Assembly: GCA_937880845.1 (NCBI GenBank)
Contig: CALFLL010000030.1
Span: 1-25,316 of the forward strand
Source: an uncultured Drancourtella sp.
Lineage (GTDB): Bacteria; Bacillota; Clostridia; Lachnospirales; Lachnospiraceae
Length of the DNA: 25,316 bases
Reading direction: 5' to 3'
This document shows, piece by piece, positions 7,670-15,661 of the stretch. Numbering within the stretch: position 1 is the first letter of the stretch; every line of letters begins with the position of its first letter. The position numbers were made by a program, and so were the translations under genes. The notes below the pieces were generated by a model, which did no database searches, was not told where the DNA came from, and saw only the letters and a program-made list of their open reading frames with translations.

Positions 7670-10600
7670 ATGAAAAAAACGGCACTTAGAAAAGAATTCT
7701 GGATGTCTGTAAAGAAAAGCCGAGGACGTTTCCTTTCCATCTTTTTAATTGTAGCTCTTGGCGTTGCTTTTTTTGCGGGAATCCGTTCATCGGAGCCGGA
7801 TATGCGCATTTCGGCGGATACATATTATGATGAAAAGAATTTGATGGACATAAAAGTGCAAAGTACCATGGGGTTGACCGGTGATGATATCAAAGCATTG
7901 AAAGAAGTGGAAGGTGTCGGACTGGCAGAAGGTGGGTACAGTACAGATGTCCTTTGCAAAATAGGGGAAAACGAAAGCGTTCTTCATGTCCGGTCTTCTC
8001 TTTCAAAAATCAATCAGATTGATGTATCAAAAGGAAGAATGCCAAAAAAGAAGGATGAATGTCTTCTCGATGAAGATTTTATGAAGAAATACGGATTTAA
8101 GATTGGGGATATGATTACGTTCCGCTCGGGTACCGAGGAGCCTTTGACAGACAGTCTGAAAGAAGAAACCTTCAAAATCGTAGGTTCGGGGAACAGTCCG
8201 GAATATATTTCCTTTGAGAGGGGAAGTTCTCTGATCGGAAACGGTGAGGTTTCCGGATTTGTGATTGTTTCTCCGAAGGCATTTTCCATGGATGTATATA
8301 CGGAAGCTTATCTTTTGGTGAAAGATGCCAAAGAAAAAACTTCTTATACAAAACAATACGATAATCTTGTAGCAGAAGTAAAAAATAAGGTAGAAGGAAT
8401 CGCAGATGTACAATGCGGACGTCGTTACGATGAACTTCAGGAAGAGGCAATGTCTGCCATCGGAGAATCGGAAGAGGCTCTGGAAAAGGCAAAGAGGGAA
8501 GCAGATACAGAACTGACTCAAGCACAAAAGAAGCTGGAAGACGGAGAAAAAGAACTGGCTGATGGCAAAAAGAAAATAAAAGACGGAAAAGCAGCGTTGG
8601 CATCTGGAAAAGAACAACTGACACAAAAGGAATCTCTCTTGAAGCAATCCGAGCAGGAATATCAAAACGGTATTGTAAAAGTAGAGGAAGGAAATAAAAC
8701 CCTCCGGGCACAGAAAGAAGAATTTGAATCCGGAAAGAAAAAGGCAGCATCCGAGTTTGCAAAAAAAGAGAAGGAACTGGCGGAAGGTCAGACAAAGCTT
8801 GCTCAGGCAAAAGAACAGCTCGATCAGGGAAAAGCACTATTGGCTCAAAAAGAACAGGAATTTGCAGACGGGCTTTCCAAATGGCAGGAAGGTCAGGAAC
8901 AGTTAGATGGTGCCAAAGTACAGTTTGAACAAGAAAAGGCAAAAGCTGAAGAAAAGTTTACAGCCATGGAAGTGCAGATCCGGGAACTGCAAAAAGGATT
9001 GGCAGAATTACAAAAGCAAATAGAAATTCTGAAGCAGAAGATCGTCGATCACCCGGATCAGGCAGAAGAATTAAAAAAACAGCTGCAGCAGTTGGAAGTG
9101 CAGTATAAAGAAGGAACAGAGAAACTTCAGGGAGCCCGGGATACACTGGAATCGGGAAGAAAGGAACTGGAAGAAAAAGAAACAGCATTTACAGCATGGC
9201 GTAAAGAACAGAAGGGAAAATTAGACGAAACCAAAAAGATGCTTGATGCAGGCAGTCAGCAAATCCGGGCAGAAAAGGAAAAAATAAAGAAATCCGAAGA
9301 AGAAATCCAGAAGAATCAGGCAAAACTGGACAGCGGGAGAACACTGCTTTCACAGGCAAAAACGGCAAGTGAGAAGAAATTTCAGTCTGCACAGGCTAAG
9401 ATCCGGGCCGCCGAAAAGACCATTCAGGATTCCGAGGCTCAGCTAAGCAGTGTGGCTTCACAGATTGCAGGCGGAAAGTCTCAGATTACATCGGCATGGA
9501 ATTCCATAAAGCAGGAAGAAGCAAAACTTACAGAAGGAGAACAGAAGATAATTTCAAGCGAGCAAGAACTTCTTACCGGAAAAAAGGAATACGAAAGCCA
9601 AAAGGCAAAGGCGGAAGAAAAACTGGCTGACGGCCAAAAGAAAATAGAAGAGGCAAAAGTCAAAGTAAATGATCTGGAAGAGCCGGAATGGTATGTCAAT
9701 GACAGAGATGTTCTGGTAGAATATACGGGATACGGTGACAATGCAGACCGTATGAGAGCCATCGGAAAGGTATTCCCGGAATTGTTTTTCCTTGTGGCTG
9801 CACTTATCAGTCTTACGACAATGACTCGTATGGTAGAAGAAGAAAGAACACAAATCGGTACGTTAAAGGCACTTGGATACAGTAAGGAGTCGATTGCGGG
9901 GAAATATCTGATGTATGCATTTCTTGCTACTATGGGAGGTAGCATTTTGGGCATTTTAATCGGAGAAAAATTCCTGCCGTTTATTATCATTTATTCCTAT
10001 CAGATCATGTATACCCATTTGCCGAATATTGTCATTCCATATCAGCCGACATATGCTGTATTGGCAACGGCAGCAGCACTGGCTTGTACTCTTCTGGCAA
10101 CACTTTATTCCTGCTATAAAGCTTTGATGTCACATCCGGCCGAACTGATGCGGCCGCCGGCACCAAAAGAAGGAAAGAGGATTTTATTGGAGCGGATTCC
10201 GATTTTATGGAAGCATTTGAGTTTTATCTGGAAATCATCCATTCGAAACCTGTTTCGTTACAAGAAGCGGTTTTTCATGACGATTGCAGGGATCGGAGGA
10301 TGTATGGCGCTGATGATTGTAGGATTCGGATTGAAAGATTCCATTATGTGTATCGGAACTATCCAATATCAGGAACTTCAGGTATATGACGGAATGGTTT
10401 ATTTAAGCAGCAGTGTGACTGACCGGCAAAGAGATGACGTGATGAAACAGATGGCTGACCTTCCGAAAATGGCCGGATACATGGAAATGGAAATGATGCG
10501 GCAGGAGGTTTCCGCAAAGAAAGAAGGAAACGGAGAATCCGTATATTTATGTGTTCCTGAAAAGAAAGAAGATGTCTATCAGTTTATGACATTCCGCGAC

Positions 10601-11353
10601 AGAAAGTCCAAAGAAGAATATCGATTACAAGACAATGGTGTGATACTGACAGAAAAAATGGCAAAAACACTGGATGTGAAAAAAGGAGACAGTATTTTTC
10701 TTGGAGAAGAAGGAAACCGGAAAAAAGTAAAAATTACAGATATCTGTGAAAATTATATGGAACATTATGTTTATATGACGGAAGAACTGTATCAGGAAGA
10801 ACCGGATTATAACAGCATTTTGTTTGACCTAAAAAATATATCCGGCAAAGAACTTTCTCATATCGGAGAAGAAATCCTCAAATTTGACGGGGTGATCAAT
10901 GTAACCTATACAAATAACATCGAAGATCAGCTCAATACCATGTTGGAAAGCCTGAATCTTGTGATTGTCGTTCTTATCGTTTCGGCCGGCATGCTGGCAT
11001 TTGTTGTACTTTATAACCTGAACAACATTAATATTACAGAGCGGCGAAGAGAGCTGGCCACATTAAAAGTGCTCGGTTTTTATGATACAGAAGTAGGCTC
11101 TTATGTATATCGTGAAAATATTATGTTGGCGATATTCAGTATTGTGGTGGGAATGGGACTTGGATGGATTTTGCACCGATTTGTCATTACGACGGTAGAG
11201 GTTGATGTGGTCATGTTTGGCAGAATCATCAACTGGCAAAGTTATTTGTACAGTGCATTATTCACAATCGGATTTTCTTTGTTTGTCAACTGGGTAATGT
11301 ACTATAAGTTGAAAAAGATTGATATGGTAGAATCGCTGAAAAGTATTGAATAA
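7670..11353 (+). CDS. Giant FtsX-like ABC permease with extracytoplasmic coiled-coil hairpin
   Basis: The ATG at 7670 is preferred (1227 aa): a TTG at 7646 would overlap the ATPase gene, while 7670 begins the hydrophilic MKKTALRKEF lead before the first membrane span. Order: TM1 (about 21-41), an extracytoplasmic domain (about 45-260), a highly charged helical stretch (about 265-671), three TMs (about 703-722, 750-770, 794-818), a TM near 868-888 opening a second FtsX module, another outside domain, and three C-terminal TMs (about 1096-1212). Both FtsX modules carry the ExxxxLATLKxLG-type coupling segment (EERTQIGTLKALGY, ERRRELATLKVLGF). Part of the helical stretch repeats LxxG every seven residues. 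It is probably an exporter, or a mechanical transmitter like MacB or FtsX; the substrate is unknown. Confidence 0.9.
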   Translation: MKKTALRKEFWMSVKKSRGRFLSIFLIVALGVAFFAGIRSSEPDMRISADTYYDEKNLMDIKVQSTMGLTGDDIKALKEVEGVGLAEGGYSTDVLCKIGENESVLHVRSSLSKINQIDVSKGRMPKKKDECLLDEDFMKKYGFKIGDMITFRSGTEEPLTDSLKEETFKIVGSGNSPEYISFERGSSLIGNGEVSGFVIVSPKAFSMDVYTEAYLLVKDAKEKTSYTKQYDNLVAEVKNKVEGIADVQCGRRYDELQEEAMSAIGESEEALEKAKREADTELTQAQKKLEDGEKELADGKKKIKDGKAALASGKEQLTQKESLLKQSEQEYQNGIVKVEEGNKTLRAQKEEFESGKKKAASEFAKKEKELAEGQTKLAQAKEQLDQGKALLAQKEQEFADGLSKWQEGQEQLDGAKVQFEQEKAKAEEKFTAMEVQIRELQKGLAELQKQIEILKQKIVDHPDQAEELKKQLQQLEVQYKEGTEKLQGARDTLESGRKELEEKETAFTAWRKEQKGKLDETKKMLDAGSQQIRAEKEKIKKSEEEIQKNQAKLDSGRTLLSQAKTASEKKFQSAQAKIRAAEKTIQDSEAQLSSVASQIAGGKSQITSAWNSIKQEEAKLTEGEQKIISSEQELLTGKKEYESQKAKAEEKLADGQKKIEEAKVKVNDLEEPEWYVNDRDVLVEYTGYGDNADRMRAIGKVFPELFFLVAALISLTTMTRMVEEERTQIGTLKALGYSKESIAGKYLMYAFLATMGGSILGILIGEKFLPFIIIYSYQIMYTHLPNIVIPYQPTYAVLATAAALACTLLATLYSCYKALMSHPAELMRPPAPKEGKRILLERIPILWKHLSFIWKSSIRNLFRYKKRFFMTIAGIGGCMALMIVGFGLKDSIMCIGTIQYQELQVYDGMVYLSSSVTDRQRDDVMKQMADLPKMAGYMEMEMMRQEVSAKKEGNGESVYLCVPEKKEDVYQFMTFRDRKSKEEYRLQDNGVILTEKMAKTLDVKKGDSIFLGEEGNRKKVKITDICENYMEHYVYMTEELYQEEPDYNSILFDLKNISGKELSHIGEEILKFDGVINVTYTNNIEDQLNTMLESLNLVIVVLIVSAGMLAFVVLYNLNNINITERRRELATLKVLGFYDTEVGSYVYRENIMLAIFSIVVGMGLGWILHRFVITTVEVDVVMFGRIINWQSYLYSALFTIGFSLFVNWVMYYKLKKIDMVESLKSIE

Positions 11354-11362
11354 AAAAGATTG

Positions 11363-11389
11363 TTAGCACTCTTTCTGAAAGAGTGCTAA
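11363..11389. promoter_or_regulatory. CIRCE element (HrcA repressor operator)
   Basis: The inverted repeat TTAGCACTC-N9-GAGTGCTAA is a perfect match to the CIRCE consensus, including the nine-base spacer. HrcA binds it to repress heat-shock genes, classically hrcA-grpE-dnaK and groESL. It lies 7 bases upstream of the -35 box of the htpG promoter and 9 bases after the ABC permease stop codon. As a hairpin it might also slow transcription leaving the permease gene. Confidence 0.96.
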
Positions 11390-11396
11390 TTTTCTA

Positions 11397-11425
11397 TTGA
11401 CTTTTTTATCTGTCGGTATTAAGAT
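11397..11425 (+). promoter_or_regulatory. Sigma-A promoter of htpG
   Basis: TTGACT (11397-11402) and TAAGAT (11420-11425) have a 17-base spacing, directly downstream of the CIRCE operator. Transcription would start near 11432 and leave a leader of about 75 bases. That leader contains a small inverted repeat, CACGGT (11449-11454) / ACCGTG (11469-11474). Confidence 0.75.
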
Positions 11426-11506
11426 TACTGTTAGGCATAAAAATAGAACACGGTGATGTTTTTGATGTACCGTGAAAAATAGAAAGAAATACAAGGAGTG
11501 ATAGAT

Positions 11507-13552
11507 ATGTCAGTAAAAAAAGGTAGTCTTTCCATCAGCAGTGAAAATATTTTCCCGATTATTAAGAAATGGGTATATTCTGATCACGATATTTTCTTCC
11601 GTGAGATGATATCCAATGGCTGTGATGCCATTACAAAACTGAAAAAACTTGACATGATGGGAGAATATTCACTTCCGGCAGACTACAAACCGGAAATCCA
11701 TGTACTTGTAAATCCGGAAGAAAAAACATTGAAGTTTATTGATAACGGTATCGGTATGACAGCCGATGAAGTAGAAGAATATATTACACAGATTGCATTT
11801 TCCGGAGCGACACAGTTCCTCGAAAAATATAAAGACAAAACAACAGAAGATGATATGATCGGTCACTTCGGTCTTGGATTTTATTCAGCATTTATGGTGG
11901 CAGATGAAGTGCATATTGATACGCTTTCTTATAAAGAAGGAGCAGAACCGGTACACTGGGTAAGCGAAGGCGGAACAGAATACGAAATGCAGACAGGCAA
12001 TAAAGAGGGAATCGGAACAGAAATCACACTGTTTTTAAATGAAGACAGCCTTGCATTTGCAAACGAATACCGTGCCCGTGAAGTGTTGGAAAAATATTGC
12101 TCTTTCATGCCGGTAGAAATCTATCTTGCAAAAGAAAATGCAGAAAAAGAATATGAAACCATCGACGAAAGCGAACTGAAAGATAGCGATGTTGTTGTAG
12201 AACATATTCACGAAGATGCCAAGATGGAAGAACGTGAAAATGAAAACGGAGAAAAGGAAATGGTAGAAGTTTCTCCGGCCTGCGAAAAAGTAAAAATCGA
12301 AAAACGCCCGGTTCCGGTAAACGATCCAAATCCACTGTGGGCAAAACATCCAAATGAATGCAGCAAAGAAGACTACATTGAATTTTACAGAAAAGTCTTC
12401 ATGGATTACAAAGAACCATTATTCTGGATTCATTTAAACATGGATTATCCATTTAACCTGAAAGGAATCCTGTACTTCCCGAAGATTAATACAGAATACG
12501 ATTCCATCGAAGGAACCATTAAACTTTACAATAATCAGGTATTCATTGCAGACAATATCAAAGAGATCATTCCGGAATACCTGATGTTGTTAAAAGGTGT
12601 TATCGATTGTCCGGATCTTCCTCTTAATGTGTCAAGAAGTGCCCTTCAGAATGATGGATTTGTAAATAAAGTTGCAGAATACATCTCCAAGAAAGTTGCA
12701 GACAAACTGACAGGAATGTGCAACACAGATTTGGAAAACTATGAAAAATATTGGGATGATATCAGCCCGTTCGTAAAATTCGGATGCCTAAAAGACCAGA
12801 AATTCTGCGACAAGATGATGGATTCCATTCTCTTTAAGAACCTGGAACACAAGTACCTTACAATGAAAGAACTGATCGGAGAAGCACCGGAAGAAAACGA
12901 AGAACAAAAAGCAGACAATGATTCCGAAAAGAAAGAACCGGAAAAGAAAACCATCTACTATGTGACAGACGAACAACAGCAAAGCCAGTACATCAATATG
13001 TTCAAGAGTCACGGAATGGACGCAGTAATCCTTTCCCATAACATCGATTCCCCATTCATCACACAGTTGGAACAGAGAAACCAGCACATCCACTTCCAGA
13101 GAATCGATGCAGAAGTAACAGACGAATTCAAAGAACAAGTCAGCGAAGAAGAAAAAGAAGCCTTTGAAAAACGTTCCGAAGAAGTGGCAAATATTGTGAA
13201 AAAAGCCATGAGCAATGATAAACTGAACGTAAAGATTGAAAAGCTCAAAGATGAAAACGTTGCATCCATGATGACACTCTCCGAAGAATCAAGAAGAATG
13301 CAGGAAATGATGAAAATGTACGGCATGGCAGGCATGGATCCATCCATGTTCGGCACCGACACAACACTCATCTTAAACGCAAACCATCCATTGGTACAAT
13401 ATATCGAAAATCATAAAGACAATGAAAATGTCAACATCATCTGCCGGCAGCTTTATGATTTGGCAATGCTCTCAAACAAACCGTTAAATCCGGAAGAAAT
13501 GACAGCATTCATCAAACGAAGTAATGAAATCATGATGATGATCGCAAAATAA
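11507..13552 (+). CDS. htpG: Molecular chaperone HtpG (Hsp90)
   Basis: The N-terminal GHKL ATPase domain shows the three nucleotide-site motifs: EMISNGCDAI (E33, N37, D40), DNGIGMT and GHFGLGFYSAFMV. The middle domain contains the Hsp90-typical LPLNVSRSALQND. The ATG at 11507 is chosen because AAGGAGTG sits 6 bases upstream; a GTG at 11498 lies inside that site. The product (681 aa) is longer than E. coli HtpG (624 aa), mainly through acidic insertions, one around residues 225-265 and one rich in E, K and D around 465-485. The C-terminal dimerisation region has a methionine-rich stretch. It is an ATP-driven cytosolic chaperone. The CIRCE site directly upstream indicates HrcA-controlled heat-shock expression. 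Confidence 0.97.
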   Translation: MSVKKGSLSISSENIFPIIKKWVYSDHDIFFREMISNGCDAITKLKKLDMMGEYSLPADYKPEIHVLVNPEEKTLKFIDNGIGMTADEVEEYITQIAFSGATQFLEKYKDKTTEDDMIGHFGLGFYSAFMVADEVHIDTLSYKEGAEPVHWVSEGGTEYEMQTGNKEGIGTEITLFLNEDSLAFANEYRAREVLEKYCSFMPVEIYLAKENAEKEYETIDESELKDSDVVVEHIHEDAKMEERENENGEKEMVEVSPACEKVKIEKRPVPVNDPNPLWAKHPNECSKEDYIEFYRKVFMDYKEPLFWIHLNMDYPFNLKGILYFPKINTEYDSIEGTIKLYNNQVFIADNIKEIIPEYLMLLKGVIDCPDLPLNVSRSALQNDGFVNKVAEYISKKVADKLTGMCNTDLENYEKYWDDISPFVKFGCLKDQKFCDKMMDSILFKNLEHKYLTMKELIGEAPEENEEQKADNDSEKKEPEKKTIYYVTDEQQQSQYINMFKSHGMDAVILSHNIDSPFITQLEQRNQHIHFQRIDAEVTDEFKEQVSEEEKEAFEKRSEEVANIVKKAMSNDKLNVKIEKLKDENVASMMTLSEESRRMQEMMKMYGMAGMDPSMFGTDTTLILNANHPLVQYIENHKDNENVNIICRQLYDLAMLSNKPLNPEEMTAFIKRSNEIMMMIAK

Positions 13553-13587
13553 AGGCGAAAAATAAAAAATGTCGTTGCAGTAAAGAC

Positions 13588-13626
13588 AAGGGGACGGGTT
13601 CCGATGCATCGGAACCTGTCCCCTTT
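13588..13626. repeat. Long palindrome, REP-like or terminator-like, after htpG
   Basis: AAGGGGACGGGTTCCGA (13588-13604) pairs with TCGGAACCTGTCCCCTT (13609-13625) around a TGCA centre, with one G-T pair. It lies between convergent htpG and the DUF5721-like gene. Only three T follow on the plus strand, so it is not a classical terminator, although it may block transcripts from either side. The GGGGACGGGTTCC core looks like a dispersed intergenic repeat. Confidence 0.7.
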
Positions 13627-13668
13627 GCGTTAAGCAGTATGAATTGTTTTGAAATTGTTTTTTGAATT

Positions 13669-14160
13669 TTAGGATTGTTCTTCGAACTCGATATGGTTTT
13701 GTGTGAAAAATTTTGGTACGGTGAGATCCCAGGCTTGTTCGAGGCTTTTGTCCAGTGTGAAAATATTTAGTGATGTGCCTGTGGTACAGGAGAGTTTTGT
13801 GCCATCGTACTTGAAATTTAGGTAAAGCCCTTGCACATCAGCCGGCAGAAAGGACAGTTCTTTTTTTGTCAGAAAATTTGAGATGTTGTGTGGAGAAAGA
13901 GAGAAGACGAAGTGGAAATGCAGAGGGGTCTGTTTTCCTTTAATGAGGGAGAAGCAGTATTCCCGAATCTGTTTCCAACGGACATAGGGTTCTTGAAAGT
14001 CTTCTTGTGTATCTCCGTAAAATTCTTTGTGATAGGTACCATTGATTCGGAATGTGCAAAATGTGGTGATTTCTCCTTCCAGAAAGGAGAAGGAATCAAA
14101 TGTATCAGATAATAAAAGTGCGGACATGCATTGTTTTGTGTTCATAAAATAGCTGATCAT
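13669..14160 (-). CDS. Uncharacterised protein, resembles DUF5721 family
   Basis: The 163-aa soluble protein has no signal peptide or membrane segment. The N-terminal pattern (MSALLLSDTFDSFSFLEGEITTF followed by a short IDG-like turn and EFY) reminds me of the Lachnospiraceae family DUF5721. The middle contains the moderately hydrophobic HFHFVFSLS and a predicted beta-rich tail. No catalytic motif is visible and the function is unknown. The ATG is preceded on the minus strand by AGGGGG, and an extended -10 element lies further upstream. It is monocistronic, convergent with htpG, and separated from the redox pair by about 67 bases. Confidence 0.7.
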   Translation of the reverse strand: MISYFMNTKQCMSALLLSDTFDSFSFLEGEITTFCTFRINGTYHKEFYGDTQEDFQEPYVRWKQIREYCFSLIKGKQTPLHFHFVFSLSPHNISNFLTKKELSFLPADVQGLYLNFKYDGTKLSCTTGTSLNIFTLDKSLEQAWDLTVPKFFTQNHIEFEEQS

Positions 14161-14194
14161 AAAAATAACCCCCTAAGGTATAATGCTAACTAAC

Positions 14195-14203
14195 AGTATA
14201 CCA
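14195..14203 (-). promoter_or_regulatory. Extended -10 element upstream of the DUF5721-like gene
   Basis: On the minus strand, TGGTATACT forms a TGn-TATACT extended -10. No convincing -35 box is present, which such promoters can tolerate. The predicted start is about 25-30 bases before the ATG at 14160. Confidence 0.4.
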
Positions 14204-14227
14204 GAAGAGGGTTAAAAAAGATATAGT

Positions 14228-14845
14228 TTATCGGATGGAAGGAAGGGCATTTTGTAAGGATTCTTTGTCAAGCATTCCTTCCTGATATGCCTGGACTTTC
14301 CCATCTTTATTGATGAGGAATGTTGTTGGAAAAGCACGGATTCCGTAAGCGGATACAGCTTCCATATTTATATCGTAGTAAACAGGAAAGCTGAAACCGG
14401 ATTCTTCAATATAGGCTTTTCCGCTTTCTATGGTTTCGCCGTTTAGTCCCACCGTATCTACCATCATAAAATGAATATCCGGATTCTCTTTTGCAATTTG
14501 CTGAAAGTCCGGCATTTCCTGCCGGCATGGCGGGCAGTTGCTGTTCCAGAAATTTAAAACGATTGGTTTTCCGAAGAAGTCAGAAAGAGAAGTCCGGTTT
14601 CCGTCAGCATCCTGAACCGTAAAATCAATGGCATCCGGATATGTAGTTCCTTGTTCAGAGGTGTTTTTTTCGGATGTTTCTTCCTCAGACGTATGTTCCG
14701 AAGAAGTTTCTTTTTCGGTTTCCACGGAAGAAGAAAGGCCGCCTTCTCGTTTGGTATCATCTAAAAATTGATAAAGGAAAACCGCTCCTGCAAGCAGAAA
14801 AATAAAAATAATAACAGTAATCCATAGTTTCTTTTTTGATTTCAT
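14228..14845 (-). CDS. Membrane-anchored TlpA/ResA-like thiol-disulfide oxidoreductase
   Basis: The open frame extends upstream into the neighbour's sequence, but the real start is the ATG at 14845, preceded by TTAGGAGG; the product is 205 aa. A basic start and one membrane span (about 8-26) anchor it with the catalytic domain outside. A Ser/Glu/Thr-rich spacer (about 36-66) leads to the thioredoxin fold. The active site is C104-P-P-C107, and the cis-proline segment is AFPTTFL. It lies 8 bases downstream of ccdA on the same strand, so CcdA probably supplies its electrons. Its likely role is reducing extracytoplasmic disulfides, as in cytochrome c maturation or redox repair. No cytochrome or heme gene is nearby. 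Confidence 0.9.
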   Translation of the reverse strand: MKSKKKLWITVIIFIFLLAGAVFLYQFLDDTKREGGLSSSVETEKETSSEHTSEEETSEKNTSEQGTTYPDAIDFTVQDADGNRTSLSDFFGKPIVLNFWNSNCPPCRQEMPDFQQIAKENPDIHFMMVDTVGLNGETIESGKAYIEESGFSFPVYYDINMEAVSAYGIRAFPTTFLINKDGKVQAYQEGMLDKESLQNALPSIR

Positions 14846-14853
14846 AAAACCTC

Positions 14854-15534
14854 CTAAGCTAAAAAAGATAAAAAGGTGCCGAAGATTCCGGTCATCATCA
14901 GGATACCGATCAGAATCAGAATACATCCGGAAATACGGTTGATGAGCTGATAATGGCGTCCGATCCATGAAATGGCTGCGTGAAGCTGATGGATGAGTAT
15001 AGCACTTAACAGAAACGGAATGCCAAGGCCGGCGGAGTAGCAAAGAAGAAGAAGAAGAATCCCTTTTAGTACAGAACCCTGTTGAGATGCAAGCATCAAA
15101 GCGGAACCGAGAAAGGCACCGACACATGGTGTCCAACCGATGGAAAACACAACTCCGAATAAGAAGGAAGAGAAAAATCCCATTTTGTCGGAGAGCATTC
15201 CGTCATGACGGATTCCTTTAAAAAAGGATAAGTTCCATACTCCAAGGAAAGAAAGGCCAAAACAGATCACTACCAGGCCGCAGATCATGTTCACAATAGT
15301 TTGATATTTGGTGAGGAACATACCGATGGTTCCGGCAAAAGCACCCATACAGATAAACATGACCGTAAATCCGGCAACGAATCCGATTGCATTGATCAAA
15401 GTTTTAAAATGAATCGTATCTTTTTTTGCCGCCTCTTCACCTGCAAGATAGGACAGGTAGATTGGAAGCATGGGAAGAAGACAGGGAGAAATAAAGGTAA
15501 CCAGGCCTTCTAAAAAAGTCACAAAATATTGCAT
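14854..15534 (-). CDS. ccdA: CcdA-family transmembrane thiol electron carrier
   Basis: The 226-aa polytopic protein has about six membrane helices. It carries the two CcdA/DsbD signature segments, each with its redox cysteine: FISPCLLPMLPIYLSYL (C18) and GWTPCVGAF (C137). CcdA proteins pass electrons from cytoplasmic thioredoxin to extracytoplasmic thiol proteins such as ResA. The TlpA-like gene directly downstream is the natural recipient, and a thioredoxin is encoded in this window at 19806. The ATG is preceded by AAAGGAG. A promoter with 17-base spacing lies at 15562-15590, divergent from the M18 promoter. Confidence 0.93.
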   Translation of the reverse strand: MQYFVTFLEGLVTFISPCLLPMLPIYLSYLAGEEAAKKDTIHFKTLINAIGFVAGFTVMFICMGAFAGTIGMFLTKYQTIVNMICGLVVICFGLSFLGVWNLSFFKGIRHDGMLSDKMGFFSSFLFGVVFSIGWTPCVGAFLGSALMLASQQGSVLKGILLLLLCYSAGLGIPFLLSAILIHQLHAAISWIGRHYQLINRISGCILILIGILMMTGIFGTFLSFLA

Positions 15535-15561
15535 ATCAAATCTCCTTTCAATATGGTTGAT

Positions 15562-15590
15562 AGTATAACGGATTGTCTTTAAAGAGTCCA
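15562..15590 (-). promoter_or_regulatory. Sigma-A promoter of the ccdA-tlpA operon
   Basis: On the minus strand, TGGACT (15585-15590) and TATACT (15562-15567) are separated by 17 bases. The element is back to back with the promoter of the M18 peptidase gene; their -35 boxes lie 9 bases apart. Confidence 0.6.
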
Positions 15591-15599
15591 GTCTATAGA

Positions 15600-15628
15600 T
15601 TGACTTTTATGTATATTCTCAGTAAGAT
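15600..15628 (+). promoter_or_regulatory. Sigma-A promoter of the M18-rluF-ligA operon
   Basis: TTGACT (15600-15605) and TAAGAT (15623-15628) with a 17-base spacer. These two boxes are the same as those of the htpG promoter. The predicted start lies about 27 bases before the ATG. Confidence 0.65.
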
Positions 15629-15661
15629 AAGGGTAATAACAAGAATACGGAGGAAGATAAA

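Noticed and set aside
8172..8942. Long minus-strand open frames opposite the coiled-coil region
   Set aside because: They are antisense shadows of the lysine/glutamate-rich repeat coding sequence, with low-complexity Leu/Phe/Pro composition and no RBS.
11363..11389. CIRCE hairpin read as an ordinary terminator of the ABC permease gene
   Set aside because: It matches the CIRCE consensus at every position and is followed by a promoter, not a long T-run. Operator is the better reading.
14846..15136. N-terminal extension of the TlpA-like open frame (about 97 extra residues rich in Ser, Arg and Cys)
   Set aside because: It lies entirely within ccdA in another frame. A proper RBS and signal-anchor start are found at 14845, so the extension is a shadow.
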